NCBI GenBank assembly: GCA_049610565.1
Contig: JBMYZR010000001.1
Location: 1-64,000, forward strand
DNA length: 64,000 bases
Origin: UBA8752 sp049610565
GTDB lineage: Bacteria > Bacteroidota > Bacteroidia > Flavobacteriales_D > Sanyastnellaceae
Reading direction: 5' to 3'
Translations under genes and position numbers: made by a program
The notes under the pieces: generated by a model
What the model was told of the DNA's origin: nothing
The model's database searches: none
What the model saw: only the letters and a program-made list of their open reading frames with translations
In this document: one piece after another, positions 41,650-51,791 of the stretch
Layout of the letters: each line of letters opens with the position of its first letter
Numbering within the stretch: the stretch's first letter is position 1

Positions 41650-42876
41650 ATGGCGGACCGAGAGATCAACTGCTCGTTCTGCGGGCGCAAGAAGTCGGAA
41701 GTCGACATCCTCATCGCGGGGGTGACGGGCCACATCTGCGACCATTGCATCGAGCAGGCGGACGCCATCGTCAAGGAGGAGCGCAACCAGGTCGAGGAGC
41801 CCGGATTCGATCCCGGTGTCCAACTCGAGCGCCCGGCCGACATCAAGCGTTTCCTCGATGAATACGTGATCGGCCAGGAGATGGCCAAGCGCACCCTGAG
41901 CGTGGCGGTGTACAACCACTACAAGCGGTTGGCGCATCCGGCCGCCGAGGGTGAGGTCGAGATCGAGAAGTCCAACATCGTCCTCGTGGGCGAGACCGGA
42001 ACCGGCAAGACCCTGCTCGCCCGCAGCATTGCGCGGCTGCTCAAGGTGCCGTTCTGCATCGCCGACGCCACCATCCTCACCGAGGCCGGCTACGTGGGCG
42101 AGGACGTCGAGAGCGTCCTGTCGCGGCTGCTCCAATCGGCCGACTACGATGTGGCCAAGGCCCAGCGCGGCATCGTGTTCATCGACGAGATCGACAAGAT
42201 TGCCCGCAAGAGCGACAACCCCTCCATCACGCGGGACGTGAGCGGAGAGGGCGTCCAGCAGGCCCTGCTCAAGCTGCTCGAGGGCGCCGAGGTCAACGTG
42301 CCGCCGCAAGGGGGACGCAAGCACCCGGAGCAGAAGCTCATCACCCTCGACACGCGCAACATCCTGTTCATCTGTGGCGGTGCATTCAGCGGCATCGAGC
42401 AGCACATCGAACGGCGCATCGCCACGTCAAGCATCGGCTTCAACACCGGCGCGGACGACCGGCCCGAGACCCTGTTGTCGGCCATCGCCCCCGCAGACCT
42501 CCGGAGCTTCGGGCTCATTCCCGAGCTCATCGGCCGCTTCCCCGTCCTGACCCACCTCGACCCGCTCGATCCCCATGCGCTCCGCCGCATCCTGACCGAG
42601 CCGAAAAACGCCCTCGTCAAGCAATACGAGCGCCTTTTCGAACTCGATGGCATTGCCCTCAAGTTCGACGCCGACGCCCTCGACTTCATCGTGGAGAAGG
42701 CGGTGGACCACAAGCTCGGCGCCCGCGGTCTGCGCAGCATCTGTGAGGTCGTCCTCAGTGATGCCATGTTCGAGTTGCCCGGAAAGGAGGGCGTCGATGA
42801 GCTCCGCGTGACGGGCGAATATGCCCGCCAGCGTTTCGACGAGAGCGACAAGGGACAACTGAAGGTCGCCTCCTGA
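41650..42876 (+). CDS. clpX: ATP-dependent Clp protease ATP-binding subunit ClpX
   Basis: AAA+ unfoldase that feeds ClpP, 408 residues. The zinc-binding domain has Cys8, Cys11, Cys30 and Cys33 (NCSFCGRK ... HICDHC). Walker A is VGETGTGKTLLA (most ClpX have GPTGSGKT), Walker B is IVFIDEIDKI, followed by the SGEGVQQALLKLLEG pore-region motif and GFNTG. The C-terminal small domain includes GARGLRSI. Directly follows clpP. Confidence 0.97.
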   Translation: MADREINCSFCGRKKSEVDILIAGVTGHICDHCIEQADAIVKEERNQVEEPGFDPGVQLERPADIKRFLDEYVIGQEMAKRTLSVAVYNHYKRLAHPAAEGEVEIEKSNIVLVGETGTGKTLLARSIARLLKVPFCIADATILTEAGYVGEDVESVLSRLLQSADYDVAKAQRGIVFIDEIDKIARKSDNPSITRDVSGEGVQQALLKLLEGAEVNVPPQGGRKHPEQKLITLDTRNILFICGGAFSGIEQHIERRIATSSIGFNTGADDRPETLLSAIAPADLRSFGLIPELIGRFPVLTHLDPLDPHALRRILTEPKNALVKQYERLFELDGIALKFDADALDFIVEKAVDHKLGARGLRSICEVVLSDAMFELPGKEGVDELRVTGEYARQRFDESDKGQLKVAS

Positions 42877-42880
42877 GCCG

Positions 42881-45556
42881 ATGGCCGGGGCCAAGGGCAA
42901 AGGGAAATCCGCCAAGGGGGCCAAGGAGACCCCCTTGATGGCCCAATACAACAAGGTCAAGGCCCAACATCCGGACGCCCTGCTCCTCTTCCGCGTGGGC
43001 GACTTTTACGAGACGTTCGGCCAGGACGCGGTCACCGCCGCCAAGGTGCTCAACATCGTGCTGACCGCCCGGAAGAATGGCGCGGCGGCCGAAGTGGAAT
43101 TGGCCGGGTTCCCGCACCACGCCCTTGAGAACTACCTGCCCAAGCTGGTCCGGGCCGGCCACCGTGTGGCGGTTTGCGATCAGCTCGAGGACCCCAAGAC
43201 GGCCAAGACCATCGTCAAGCGCGGGGTCACCGAGATGGTGACGCCCGGCGTGGCCCTCAACGACCAGGTCCTCGACGCGCGGGAGAACAACTGGCTCGCT
43301 GCCGTCCACGTCGTGATGGAGGGCCGTGGCCAAGCCAAGCGCGAACGCGCCGGTGTGGCCTTCCTCGACGTCTCAACGGGCGAGTTCCTCGCCGCTGAGG
43401 GCGCCCCGTCCGACATCGCTCCCCTCCTGCGCACCTTCCGCCCCAAGGAAACCCTCCACCTGCGCCACGGCGAGCCCGAATCGCTGGACCTGACCGGGTA
43501 CCGCTTCCCGCTCGACGACTGGGTGTGGCAATCCGACTTCGCCCGCGAGACGCTCGAGCGCCACTTCGGCACGAAGGGCCTCAAGGGTTTCGGCCTGGAC
43601 GGCCAGCCGCTCGCCATCATTGCGGCCGGAGCGGCCTTGCACTACGTCGGCACCACCAAGCACGACCGCCTTGGGCACATCGCCTCGCTCGGCCGCGTGG
43701 AATGGGGCAGCAACGTGGCCATGGACGGGTTCACCATCCGCAACCTGGAGCTGCTCGTCCCGACCCATCCGGAAGGCGTGGCGCTCGTGGACATCATGGA
43801 CCGGTCCGCCACCCCGATGGGCGCCCGGATGCTCCGCCGCTGGATCGCCCAGCCCCTGTGTGACGCCGAGCGGGTGACCCGCCGGCACGAAGCGGTGGCC
43901 GCCTTCCTCGAGCAGCCGGAGATGCGGGGCGACCTCATCGCGGAGCTCAACCGCATCGGGGACCTCGAACGGCTGCTGGCCAAGACCGCCGCGGTGCGCA
44001 TTTCGCCGGCCGAACTCGACCGCCTGCGCCGGGCCCTGACCGCCGTGGAGGCCCTGCGCCTCATGGTCGACAGCTCAGACGACCCCGTCATCGGCCGCTG
44101 GGCCGGCCGGCTCGACCCTGCGGATGCGGCCCTCGCCCAACTGCGGACCGAGCTGACCGAGGACCCTCCGGGCGTGCTGGGCAAGGGGGCCACCATTGCC
44201 TCCGGGGTGGTCCAGGAGCTCGATGAACTGCGCGACCTCCGGGACAACGGCAAGGCCAAGCTCGAAGGCATCCGCCAGCGCGAGGCCGAAGCCACGGGCA
44301 TCACCTCGTTGAAGATTGCGTTCAACAACGTCTTCGGCTACTACCTCGAAGTCCGACACGCCCACAAGGACAAGGTGCCCGAGGACTGGATCCGCAAGCA
44401 GACGCTGACGCAAGCCGAGCGCTACATCACCCCGGAGCTCAAGGAACTCGAGCAGCGGATTCTCGGCGCAGAGGAACGGCTGGACGTGGTCGAGCGGGAA
44501 GCCTACACCGCCCTCGTGACGGCCCTGCACCCGCACCTGCCCCTGCTGCAGTCCACGGCCCGCGCCGTGGCCGGATTGGACCTCCTGCTCGGCTTCGCCG
44601 AAGTCGCCGAGGACCACGGCTACACCCGGCCCACCCTCGTGGAGGGACATGTCCTGGAGATCGTCGGTGGTCGCCACCCCGTCATCGAGCGGTGCCTGCC
44701 CGACGGGGAATCGTACGTCGCCAACGACGTCGCCCTCGACCGGGACCACCAGCAGATCCTCATGATCACCGGACCCAACATGTCCGGAAAAAGTGCCCTG
44801 CTTCGGCAGACGGCGCTCATCGCCCTCATGGCGCAGATGGGCAGCTACGTGCCCGCTCGTTCGGTGCGGATGGGGCTCGTCGACAAGGTGTTCACCCGCG
44901 TGGGCGCCTCAGACAACCTCAGTGCCGGCGAATCGACCTTCATGGTGGAGATGAACGAGACCGCGTCCATCCTCCACAACCTGTCGGACCGCTCGCTTGT
45001 CCTGCTCGACGAGATCGGCCGGGGCACCAGCACCTACGACGGCATCAGCATCGCCTGGGCCATCGCCGAGTTCCTGCACGAGCACCCGAAGTGCCGGGCC
45101 AAGACGCTGTTCGCCACGCATTACCACGAACTCAATCGCATGGCGGACCGGTTCCCCCGGATCCACAACGCCAACGTCAGCGTGCGCCAGCAGGACGGCA
45201 AGGTCCTGTTCCTGCGCAAGCTCGTGCCCGGTGGCAGCGAGCACAGCTTCGGCATCCACGTCGCCAAACTTGCGGGCATGCCGGGCTCTCTCGTCCGCCG
45301 TGCCGAGGAGGTGCTGGAGGGCCTGGAATCGGAGGGCGGCGGCCGGGGCCGCGCTGCGGGAGGCCCGTCAGACGCTTCCGGCGAACCCGCCGTGGAGACC
45401 CGTCAGGAGGACGGGCTGCAAATGAGCTTCTTCCAGCTCGACGACCCCGTCCTTCAGGACATCAAGGAGGATTTGCTGGGGCTGGACATTGACCAGCTGA
45501 CGCCAGTCGAGGCGCTGCTGAAACTGCACGAGATCCGGAAACGGGTCGGAGGCTGA
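42881..45556 (+). CDS. mutS: DNA mismatch repair protein MutS
   Basis: MutS recognises mismatches and recruits MutL. The 891-residue MutS1 protein has the mismatch-binding Phe-X-Glu (Phe42 and Glu44 in GDFYETFG), connector, lever and clamp domains, and the ATPase region with Walker A TGPNMSGKSALLRQ, LVLLDEIGRGTSTYDG and ATHYHEL. The first 17 residues are Lys/Gly/Ala-rich. The start lies four bases after the clpX stop and it is convergent with ald, with 14 bases between them. Confidence 0.97.
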   Translation: MAGAKGKGKSAKGAKETPLMAQYNKVKAQHPDALLLFRVGDFYETFGQDAVTAAKVLNIVLTARKNGAAAEVELAGFPHHALENYLPKLVRAGHRVAVCDQLEDPKTAKTIVKRGVTEMVTPGVALNDQVLDARENNWLAAVHVVMEGRGQAKRERAGVAFLDVSTGEFLAAEGAPSDIAPLLRTFRPKETLHLRHGEPESLDLTGYRFPLDDWVWQSDFARETLERHFGTKGLKGFGLDGQPLAIIAAGAALHYVGTTKHDRLGHIASLGRVEWGSNVAMDGFTIRNLELLVPTHPEGVALVDIMDRSATPMGARMLRRWIAQPLCDAERVTRRHEAVAAFLEQPEMRGDLIAELNRIGDLERLLAKTAAVRISPAELDRLRRALTAVEALRLMVDSSDDPVIGRWAGRLDPADAALAQLRTELTEDPPGVLGKGATIASGVVQELDELRDLRDNGKAKLEGIRQREAEATGITSLKIAFNNVFGYYLEVRHAHKDKVPEDWIRKQTLTQAERYITPELKELEQRILGAEERLDVVEREAYTALVTALHPHLPLLQSTARAVAGLDLLLGFAEVAEDHGYTRPTLVEGHVLEIVGGRHPVIERCLPDGESYVANDVALDRDHQQILMITGPNMSGKSALLRQTALIALMAQMGSYVPARSVRMGLVDKVFTRVGASDNLSAGESTFMVEMNETASILHNLSDRSLVLLDEIGRGTSTYDGISIAWAIAEFLHEHPKCRAKTLFATHYHELNRMADRFPRIHNANVSVRQQDGKVLFLRKLVPGGSEHSFGIHVAKLAGMPGSLVRRAEEVLEGLESEGGGRGRAAGGPSDASGEPAVETRQEDGLQMSFFQLDDPVLQDIKEDLLGLDIDQLTPVEALLKLHEIRKRVGG

Positions 45557-45570
45557 ACGCCTGCAGGGCC

Positions 45571-46791
45571 TCAATCGTAGGCCGCCAACAACAGGTCCAG
45601 ATCCTTTGAGGGCCAACCGAAGGCTTCCGCGAGGTCGCGGCTGACGACGTTTCCCCGGTAGAGGTAGAGTCCGCTGCGGATCATGGGGCTGTTGCTCACG
45701 CCGGACTCGATGCCGCCGTGTTCGCCCACCTTCTGGAGCAGGGGGCCGAGCAGGTTGGACAGGGCCATGCTCGCGGTGCGGGGCACGCGGCTGGGAATGT
45801 TGGCCACACCGTAGTGCGTCACCCCGAATTCGGTGAAAACCGGGTCCTGGTGGTTGGTGAGTCTGGAGGTCTCAAAGCAACCGCCGCTGTCGATGCTGAC
45901 GTCCACGATGACCGAGCCTTCCCGCATGCCCTGCACCATGGACTCGGTGACGATCATGGGCGTCCGACCGTGGTGGGGCCGCACGGCCCCGATGGCCACG
46001 TTGGCTGCGGCCAGGGATTCGGCGAGCACCTTCGGATGGAGGGTGCTGGTCCACAGCCGGCCTCCGATTTCACCGCGCAGGCGCCGCAGGCGATAGGGGC
46101 TGCTGTCGAAGACCCGCACGGAGGCGCCGAGGCCGATGGCGGCCCGGGCGGCGAATTCGCCCACGGTTCCCGCCCCGATGATGACCACCTCGGAGGGTGC
46201 CACACCGGTCATGCCCCCCATCATCGTGCCGTCACCGTACGTGGGGTGGGCGAGGAATTCCGCAGCGATCAACACGCTCGTGGTGCCCGCGATTTCCCCC
46301 ATGGCCCGGACCAACGGGAAGATGCCGGTCCGGTCCTGCATGAAGTCCCAGGCGACCGCCGTGATCTTGCGGTCCATCATCTTCTCGATGGTCCGCTCGG
46401 GGTGCGTGGCGAGTTGAAGGCCGCTGAAAATGGTCTGGCGGTCCCGCATGAATTCGAGCTCCGCCTCCTGCGGCGGCGCCACCTTCAGGATGATGTCGTT
46501 TTCGTAGACCGCCCTTGCGTCGGGGGCGATGCGCGCACCGGCCTCACTGTAGTCGGCGTCCGAGAATTGCGCGTGGACCCCGGCCCCTGTCTCCACGACC
46601 ACCTCGTGGCCATGGGCGACCAGGAGTCCGACGGCATCGGGATCGAGCGCCACGCGCCGTTCCTGCAGCACCATCTCCTTGGGGATGCCGATGCGCAGGC
46701 TGTGCTCATGGGTGCGAACGGCCAGCTGCTCTTCCTGGGGAGACAAGGCGGCCTGGAAGGCGAGTCTCCGGATGCGTTCCTTGGTTTCCAC
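45571..46791 (-). CDS. ald: Alanine dehydrogenase
   Basis: NAD-dependent alanine dehydrogenase (L-alanine to pyruvate plus ammonium), 406 residues. The N-terminal domain has IGIPKEMVLQERRVALDPDA (substrate Arg and catalytic Lys region). The Rossmann domain has VVIIGAGTVGEFAARAA. The C-terminal VIVDVSIDSGGCFETS and YGVANIPSRVPRTAS signatures are complete. The start is a GTG at 46791 (VETKERIRRLAF), since the preceding ATGs fall in tsaE. Third gene of porX-tsaE-ald, an arrangement I recall from other Bacteroidota. Confidence 0.93.
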   Translation of the reverse strand: METKERIRRLAFQAALSPQEEQLAVRTHEHSLRIGIPKEMVLQERRVALDPDAVGLLVAHGHEVVVETGAGVHAQFSDADYSEAGARIAPDARAVYENDIILKVAPPQEAELEFMRDRQTIFSGLQLATHPERTIEKMMDRKITAVAWDFMQDRTGIFPLVRAMGEIAGTTSVLIAAEFLAHPTYGDGTMMGGMTGVAPSEVVIIGAGTVGEFAARAAIGLGASVRVFDSSPYRLRRLRGEIGGRLWTSTLHPKVLAESLAAANVAIGAVRPHHGRTPMIVTESMVQGMREGSVIVDVSIDSGGCFETSRLTNHQDPVFTEFGVTHYGVANIPSRVPRTASMALSNLLGPLLQKVGEHGGIESGVSNSPMIRSGLYLYRGNVVSRDLAEAFGWPSKDLDLLLAAYD

Positions 46792-46820
46792 GGGCGAATC
46801 GGTTCGGGTCGAATGGAAAT

Positions 46821-47291
46821 TTAAGCGGATTCCCGTTGCCACAATGTGGCCATGCGCATTCCGTCTGGAAGACACTCCATCCGAAGCAGGCGGGTGTGGT
46901 CGGGAAAATGGTCCGCCGCGCGCTCCGGCCATTCGACAAACGTCAGCGCATGGGCATCGTGCATGAGCTCTTCCCACCCCAGGTCCTGCAGCTCGTCCTC
47001 GTGGCGAATGCGGTACAAATCCAGATGCCGGATCAGGCGAGGCGAGCGCCCGTCGGACGCCACGGGATAGCTCTGACACAGGGCAAACGTGGGACTCGAT
47101 GCCGCATCCGCGGAGCCGTGATGGCGCGCCACAGCGGCCACCAACGTCGTCTTGCCGGTTCCCATCGGGGCCTGCAAGGCGATGACCTCTCCCCATTGCA
47201 GCTGCTCGGCCAACCGACCGGCCACCTCGGCGAGGCCCTTCAGGCCAAACGGGGCCGAGTCCCAGACCTTGGTGAGTTGACCCGTGCTCAT
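46821..47291 (-). CDS. tsaE: tRNA threonylcarbamoyladenosine biosynthesis ATPase TsaE
   Basis: TsaE supports the TsaB-TsaD complex that makes t6A37 on ANN-decoding tRNAs. The 156-residue P-loop protein has APMGTGKTTLVAAVARH (Walker A), SSPTFALCQSYP and the HLDLYRI ... EDLGWEEL-like region (HLDLYRIRHEDELQDLGW). Its ATG overlaps the porX stop (ATGA), implying coupled translation. Standard length. Confidence 0.95.
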   Translation of the reverse strand: MSTGQLTKVWDSAPFGLKGLAEVAGRLAEQLQWGEVIALQAPMGTGKTTLVAAVARHHGSADAASSPTFALCQSYPVASDGRSPRLIRHLDLYRIRHEDELQDLGWEELMHDAHALTFVEWPERAADHFPDHTRLLRMECLPDGMRMATLWQRESA

Positions 47292-48856
47292 CGCGGAACG
47301 AGGTGGACCAGCGGCACGAGCATTTCCTCCATGGAGATGCCCCCGTGCTGGAAGGTGCCGTCCAGATAGCGGACGAACCGGTTGAGGTTGTTGGGGTACA
47401 CCATGAAGTCCCGCTCCGTCGCGAAGATGTACCGACTCGACAGGTGGGCCTTGGGCAAACCGAAGGCTTCGGGGTCGTCCACGGCGAAGACGTCGTCCCC
47501 GTGCCGCAGGTTGCGCCCGGTCTTGTAACGCGGGTTGTCGGTGACCTCGCGTTCGCCCTGCACCTTGACCGGATCGGCCACCTGCACGGTGCCGTGGTCG
47601 GTCGTCAGGACGAGCTCGAACCCGGCATCGGCGGCGAGCCGGAGCAATTCCCGGAGCGGGCTGTGTTCGAACCAGCTCACCGTCAGGGAGCGGTAGGCGG
47701 CCTCGTCCTCAGCGAGCTCCTTGATGATCTCGCTCTCCGTCCGGGCGTGGCTCAACATGTCCACGAAATTGAAGACGACAGCGGTGAAGTCGCGGTCGCG
47801 GATCTGGTGGAAGTCCTCGACCAGTTTCCGACCGGCCGCGACATCCGTGATCTTGTGGTACCCCCACTGTCCGTTGTAGCCCCAACGGTCCAGCTGGGTG
47901 CCGAGCAACTCTGATTCGTGGGCGTTCTTGGACCCCTTGGCCTGCTCGTCCTTCCACCATTGCGGGTAGACTTTGGAGATGTGGGCGGGCGTCATTCCGG
48001 CAAACAGGGCGTTCCGGGCGTATTGGGTGGCCGTGGGCAGGAAGCTCCAGTGCATCCGCTCGGACTGGACCTGCCACTCCTGGGTGAGCATGGGGCCGAG
48101 GGCGCGCCATTGGTCGTACCGGAAATTGTCGATGACCACGAGCAGCGTCTTCTTGCCGGCATCCAACAGGGGCCGCACGGCTTCCGACATCACCTTCGGG
48201 GCGAGCAGCGGATCCTCGTGTCCGTCGCAGCGGTCCAGATCGGCGAGCCAATCGCCGTAGCGGTCGGTGACGAACCGGGCGAATTGCCGGCCCGCATCCT
48301 GCTTCTGCATGCGGAGCACCTCCGACATGCCGGTGTCTCCGGAGGCCGACAACTCGAGGTCCCAATGGACGAGCCGGCGGTGGATGTCCTCCCAATCCTC
48401 GCGGTCGAGGCGGTCCATCAGCCGCATGCCGAGCTCCCGGAACTCCCGCTGGTAGTCGCTCATCGCCTTCTCCCCCACCAGCCGCTTCTCGTCGAGGATC
48501 TTCTTCAGCGAGAGCAGGATCTGGTTCGGGTTGAGCGGCTTGATGAGGTAGTCCGCCATCTTGGAGCCGATGGCCTCCTCCATGATGTGCTCCTCCTCGC
48601 TCTTGGTGATCATCACGCACGGCAGGTGCGGACGCTTTGCCTTGATGCGCTGCAAGGTTTCCAGTCCGGTCAACCCGGGCATGTTCTCGTCGAGGAACAC
48701 GACGTCCACCAGCCGGTCCTCTTCCAGCGCTTCGAGGAGGGAAGCGCCGTCCGTGAACCCGGTCACGTCGTAGCCCTTGCCCTGGAGGAAGAGAATGTGC
48801 GGCTTCAGCAGGTCGATTTCGTCGTCTGCCCAAAGGATGTGGGGGGTGCGCGTCAT
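47288..48856 (-). CDS. porX: Two-component response regulator with PglZ domain, PorX
   Basis: PorX is the response regulator that controls type IX secretion genes with PorY. The 522-residue protein has a receiver domain (about 1-120) with the acidic pair Asp11-Asp12, phospho-acceptor Asp56 in VVFLDENMPG, and TK in MITKSEEE. A helical linker follows, and then a PglZ/alkaline-phosphatase-like domain (about 200-522) with LLVVIDNFRYDQWRAL, NFVDMLSHAR and TDHGTVQV. There is no DNA-binding domain; the PglZ domain is reported to be a metal-dependent phosphodiesterase. The start at 48856 is the ATG giving RTPHILWADDE. Confidence 0.96.
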   Translation of the reverse strand: MTRTPHILWADDEIDLLKPHILFLQGKGYDVTGFTDGASLLEALEEDRLVDVVFLDENMPGLTGLETLQRIKAKRPHLPCVMITKSEEEHIMEEAIGSKMADYLIKPLNPNQILLSLKKILDEKRLVGEKAMSDYQREFRELGMRLMDRLDREDWEDIHRRLVHWDLELSASGDTGMSEVLRMQKQDAGRQFARFVTDRYGDWLADLDRCDGHEDPLLAPKVMSEAVRPLLDAGKKTLLVVIDNFRYDQWRALGPMLTQEWQVQSERMHWSFLPTATQYARNALFAGMTPAHISKVYPQWWKDEQAKGSKNAHESELLGTQLDRWGYNGQWGYHKITDVAAGRKLVEDFHQIRDRDFTAVVFNFVDMLSHARTESEIIKELAEDEAAYRSLTVSWFEHSPLRELLRLAADAGFELVLTTDHGTVQVADPVKVQGEREVTDNPRYKTGRNLRHGDDVFAVDDPEAFGLPKAHLSSRYIFATERDFMVYPNNLNRFVRYLDGTFQHGGISMEEMLVPLVHLVPR

Positions 48857-48934
48857 GGTTCCTTCAATGGCAATTCGTCGCAATTATTTTGTGCGCCGGC
48901 TGCCCCTGCAAAGAAAGGTGCCAAATTTCGGCCC

Positions 48935-50191
48935 ATGGCCGCCCGACCCAAGCTGCTCAACGACCCGGTTTACGGGTTCATCCAAGTCCGTCACGCCGAC
49001 TTCACGCAGGTCTTCGACCACCCGTGGGTCCAGCGCTTGAGGCGCATCAGCCAGCTCGGCTTGAGCCACCTCGTCTACCCGGGGGCCGTCCACAACCGGT
49101 TCCACCACGCCCTGGGGGCCATGTTCCTCATGCAGGAGGCCCTCGACTCCCTGCGGGAAAAAGGCGTGGTCATCACCGAGGACGAATTCCGCGGCGCCTG
49201 TCTGGCCATCCTTCTGCACGACGTCGGTCACGGCCCGTTCAGCCATGCCCTCGAACACTCTCTCGTCCGGGGCGTCCACCACGAAGAGGTGAGCACGCTG
49301 ATCATGACCCGGCTCAACGAGGAGCTCAACGGCATGCTCGACACGGCCATCGAGATCTTCAACGACCACCACCCGAAGGGCTTCCTGCACGACCTCGTGT
49401 CCAGCCAACTGGACATGGACCGCATGGACTACCTCCGTCGGGACAGCTTCTTCACGGGGGTCAGCGAGGGGCGCATCAGCTCAGAGCGCATCATCCGGAT
49501 GCTCAACGTGCACGACGGACGCCTCGTGGTCGAGGAGAAGGGCATCTACTCCATTGAGAAGTTCATCATCTCCCGTCGCCTCATGTATTGGCAGGTCTAC
49601 CTGCACAAGACCGTGCTGGCCGCAGAATGGATGATGATGGGCATCCTCGACCGGGCGCGGGAACTCGCCATGCGGGGAGAGGACATCTGGTGCACCCCGG
49701 CCTTGCATCCCTTCCTCCACGACGACCTGGACCGCGCGCGGTTCATGGCGGACCCCGAGGTCCTCGCCAATTTCTGCGCCCTGGACGACAACGATGTGAT
49801 GTGCTGCATCAAGGCGTGGCAGCGCCACCCGGACCCGGTCCTCTCGGACCTCTGCCAGCGGCTCACAGACCGCCGGCTCTTCAAGATTGAACTGCGGGAT
49901 GCGCCGTTTGACCAGGGGGACATCGCCGAGCGCATCGAGGCCGCCTGCCGGCACTTCGGGCTGGACACGGAAGACGCCGCCTGTTTCGTGCTGCACGACC
50001 GCATCGACAACCGCGCCTACAGCACGGCTTCGCATGGGATTCAGATGCTGTTCAAGGATGGCACGGTCCGCGACGTGGCCTCGGCCTCCGACCACCTGAA
50101 CCTGAGTGCCCTCAGCGTCCCGGTGGAGCGGCATTTCCTGGCCTATCCCAAGGAATTGCCGCCCCGACCGGGCGCCGGGATCACAAGGTGA
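48935..50191 (+). CDS. HD-superfamily phosphohydrolase
   Basis: A 418-residue cytoplasmic HD-domain metal-dependent phosphohydrolase of the kind that resembles SAMHD1/dGTPase. Metal-ligand motifs are RFHHALGAMFL (first His), LLHDVGHGPFSHALEH (the HD pair) and QLDMDRMDYLRRDSFFTGV (third Asp). The substrate, perhaps dNTPs or a nucleotide signal, cannot be deduced. It is divergent from porX, an arrangement common in Bacteroidota. Its last 11 bases overlap the tail of the convergent RNase gene. Confidence 0.9.
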   Translation: MAARPKLLNDPVYGFIQVRHADFTQVFDHPWVQRLRRISQLGLSHLVYPGAVHNRFHHALGAMFLMQEALDSLREKGVVITEDEFRGACLAILLHDVGHGPFSHALEHSLVRGVHHEEVSTLIMTRLNEELNGMLDTAIEIFNDHHPKGFLHDLVSSQLDMDRMDYLRRDSFFTGVSEGRISSERIIRMLNVHDGRLVVEEKGIYSIEKFIISRRLMYWQVYLHKTVLAAEWMMMGILDRARELAMRGEDIWCTPALHPFLHDDLDRARFMADPEVLANFCALDDNDVMCCIKAWQRHPDPVLSDLCQRLTDRRLFKIELRDAPFDQGDIAERIEAACRHFGLDTEDAACFVLHDRIDNRAYSTASHGIQMLFKDGTVRDVASASDHLNLSALSVPVERHFLAYPKELPPRPGAGITR

Positions 50192-51728
50192 TCTCTTCGC
50201 CTTCGGCGTTGTAGACGTGGTGCTCGAGAAGCTCCATGGAGGAGTTTCCGTCCACGACGATCTTCATGCCGAACTTCTTCTTCCAGCGCTTCAGCTGGTT
50301 GTCCCAGAATCCGCGCTTGATGTAGGCTTCCACCATGGGGTGGATGAGCAGGGTCACCTGTCCGAGACCGCGGTCGGCCGAAGCCTGTAGGGCGCCCTCG
50401 ATCCGGTCGGTCACCAGGATGCTCGCCTCGACCTTGCCCGTTCCATTGCAGGACGGGCACTGCTCGGCCGTTTTGATGTCGGTCACCTCCCGCACGCGCT
50501 GGCGGGTGATCTCGACCACACCGAAGCGGCTCGGCGACAACACGTTGTGCTTGGCCTTGTCCTGCTTCATCGCCTTGCGGAGGGTCTCCGTGAGCTTGCG
50601 GCGGTTCTCCACCTGCCCCATGTCGATGAAGTCGACGGCGATGATGCCGCCCATGTCGCGCAGGCGCAACAGGCGGGCGATCTCCTCCGCACACTCGAGG
50701 TTGGTCGCGATGGCGTTCTCCTCCTGGGAGGTCGCCCCGGCTTTCCGTCCCCCCGAGTTGACGTCGATGACGTGCATGGCCTCGGTGTGCTCGATGATGA
50801 GATAGGCGCCGCTGCGCAGGTTGACCTGACGGCCGAAGCTCGCCTTGATCATCCGGTGCACGCCGCGGTCGTCGAACACATCCTTGGCCTTGGACTCCTT
50901 CACGATGTCCACCTTGTCCGGCGCGTTGGCCGCGAGGTACTCGCGCACTTCCTCCGCCACTTCCGGGCAATTGACCAGGATTTGGGAGAAGTTCGGATTG
51001 AGCAGGTCCCGCAGCAGGGAGCTCGTCTTGTTGATCTCCCCCAAGACCCGTTGGCGGTGCTTGGCACCCCGGAGGTTCTTGTGGAGCTCTTTCCAGCGGT
51101 TCGACAGATCCTCCAGGTCGGCATGCAGGTCCGCCGCGCCCTTTTCCTGGGCCACGGTGCGCACGATGATGCCGCAATTCTCCGGGCGGATGCTCTGCAG
51201 CAGGACACGAAGGCGCTTGCGCTCGCTCTCCTTGCTGATGCGTTGGCTGATGCTGATTTTGTTCGAGAAGGGCACCAGGACGAGGTAGCGTCCTGCCAGG
51301 GTCACCTCCGCCGTGAGGCGAGGCCCCTTGGTGGAAATGGCCTCCTTGGCCACTTGGACGAGCACGGTCTGGCTGGCAGACACCACGTCCTTCATGTTCC
51401 CCTTCTTGTCGATGTCCGACTCGAGCTTGAAATTCCCGAGATCGGCAGTCGCCTGCGACCCTTTGACGGATTGCTGGGTATACTTTTTGAAACTGCGGTA
51501 TTGAGGCCCGAGATCGAGATAGTGGAGGAAGGCATCCTTCGGATGTCCGATGTCCACGAATCCCGCGTTCAGGCTGGGCAACACCTTTTTGACCCGGCCG
51601 AGGTAGATGTCCCCGACCGCATACTCCTGGTTGCCATTGTCTTCATGGAGTTCGACCAATTGGCCGTCCTCCAGCATGGCAATACGCAACCCGGACTTGG
51701 TCTTGTTGATGACCAATTCGATGTTCAC
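50181..51728 (-). CDS. rng: Ribonuclease G/E family endoribonuclease
   Basis: Single-strand endoribonuclease of the RNase E/G family, 515 residues, without the RNase E scaffold tail. It has an embedded S1-type domain (YAVGDIYLGRVKKVLPSLNAGFVDIG, about 35-110), the RNase H-like and DNase I-like catalytic core with VIDVNSGGRKAG and IAVDFIDMG (metal-ligand Asp residues), and the zinc-link CPSCNGTGKV. It acts in rRNA maturation and mRNA decay. The C-terminus overlaps the convergent HD gene by 11 bases. Confidence 0.95.
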   Translation of the reverse strand: MNIELVINKTKSGLRIAMLEDGQLVELHEDNGNQEYAVGDIYLGRVKKVLPSLNAGFVDIGHPKDAFLHYLDLGPQYRSFKKYTQQSVKGSQATADLGNFKLESDIDKKGNMKDVVSASQTVLVQVAKEAISTKGPRLTAEVTLAGRYLVLVPFSNKISISQRISKESERKRLRVLLQSIRPENCGIIVRTVAQEKGAADLHADLEDLSNRWKELHKNLRGAKHRQRVLGEINKTSSLLRDLLNPNFSQILVNCPEVAEEVREYLAANAPDKVDIVKESKAKDVFDDRGVHRMIKASFGRQVNLRSGAYLIIEHTEAMHVIDVNSGGRKAGATSQEENAIATNLECAEEIARLLRLRDMGGIIAVDFIDMGQVENRRKLTETLRKAMKQDKAKHNVLSPSRFGVVEITRQRVREVTDIKTAEQCPSCNGTGKVEASILVTDRIEGALQASADRGLGQVTLLIHPMVEAYIKRGFWDNQLKRWKKKFGMKIVVDGNSSMELLEHHVYNAEGEEITL

Positions 51729-51791
51729 GCGTCAAGAAAAGATGGCGTGTGCACTGGGCACGACGCCCAGACCGGCACACGCCGGTGAGCG

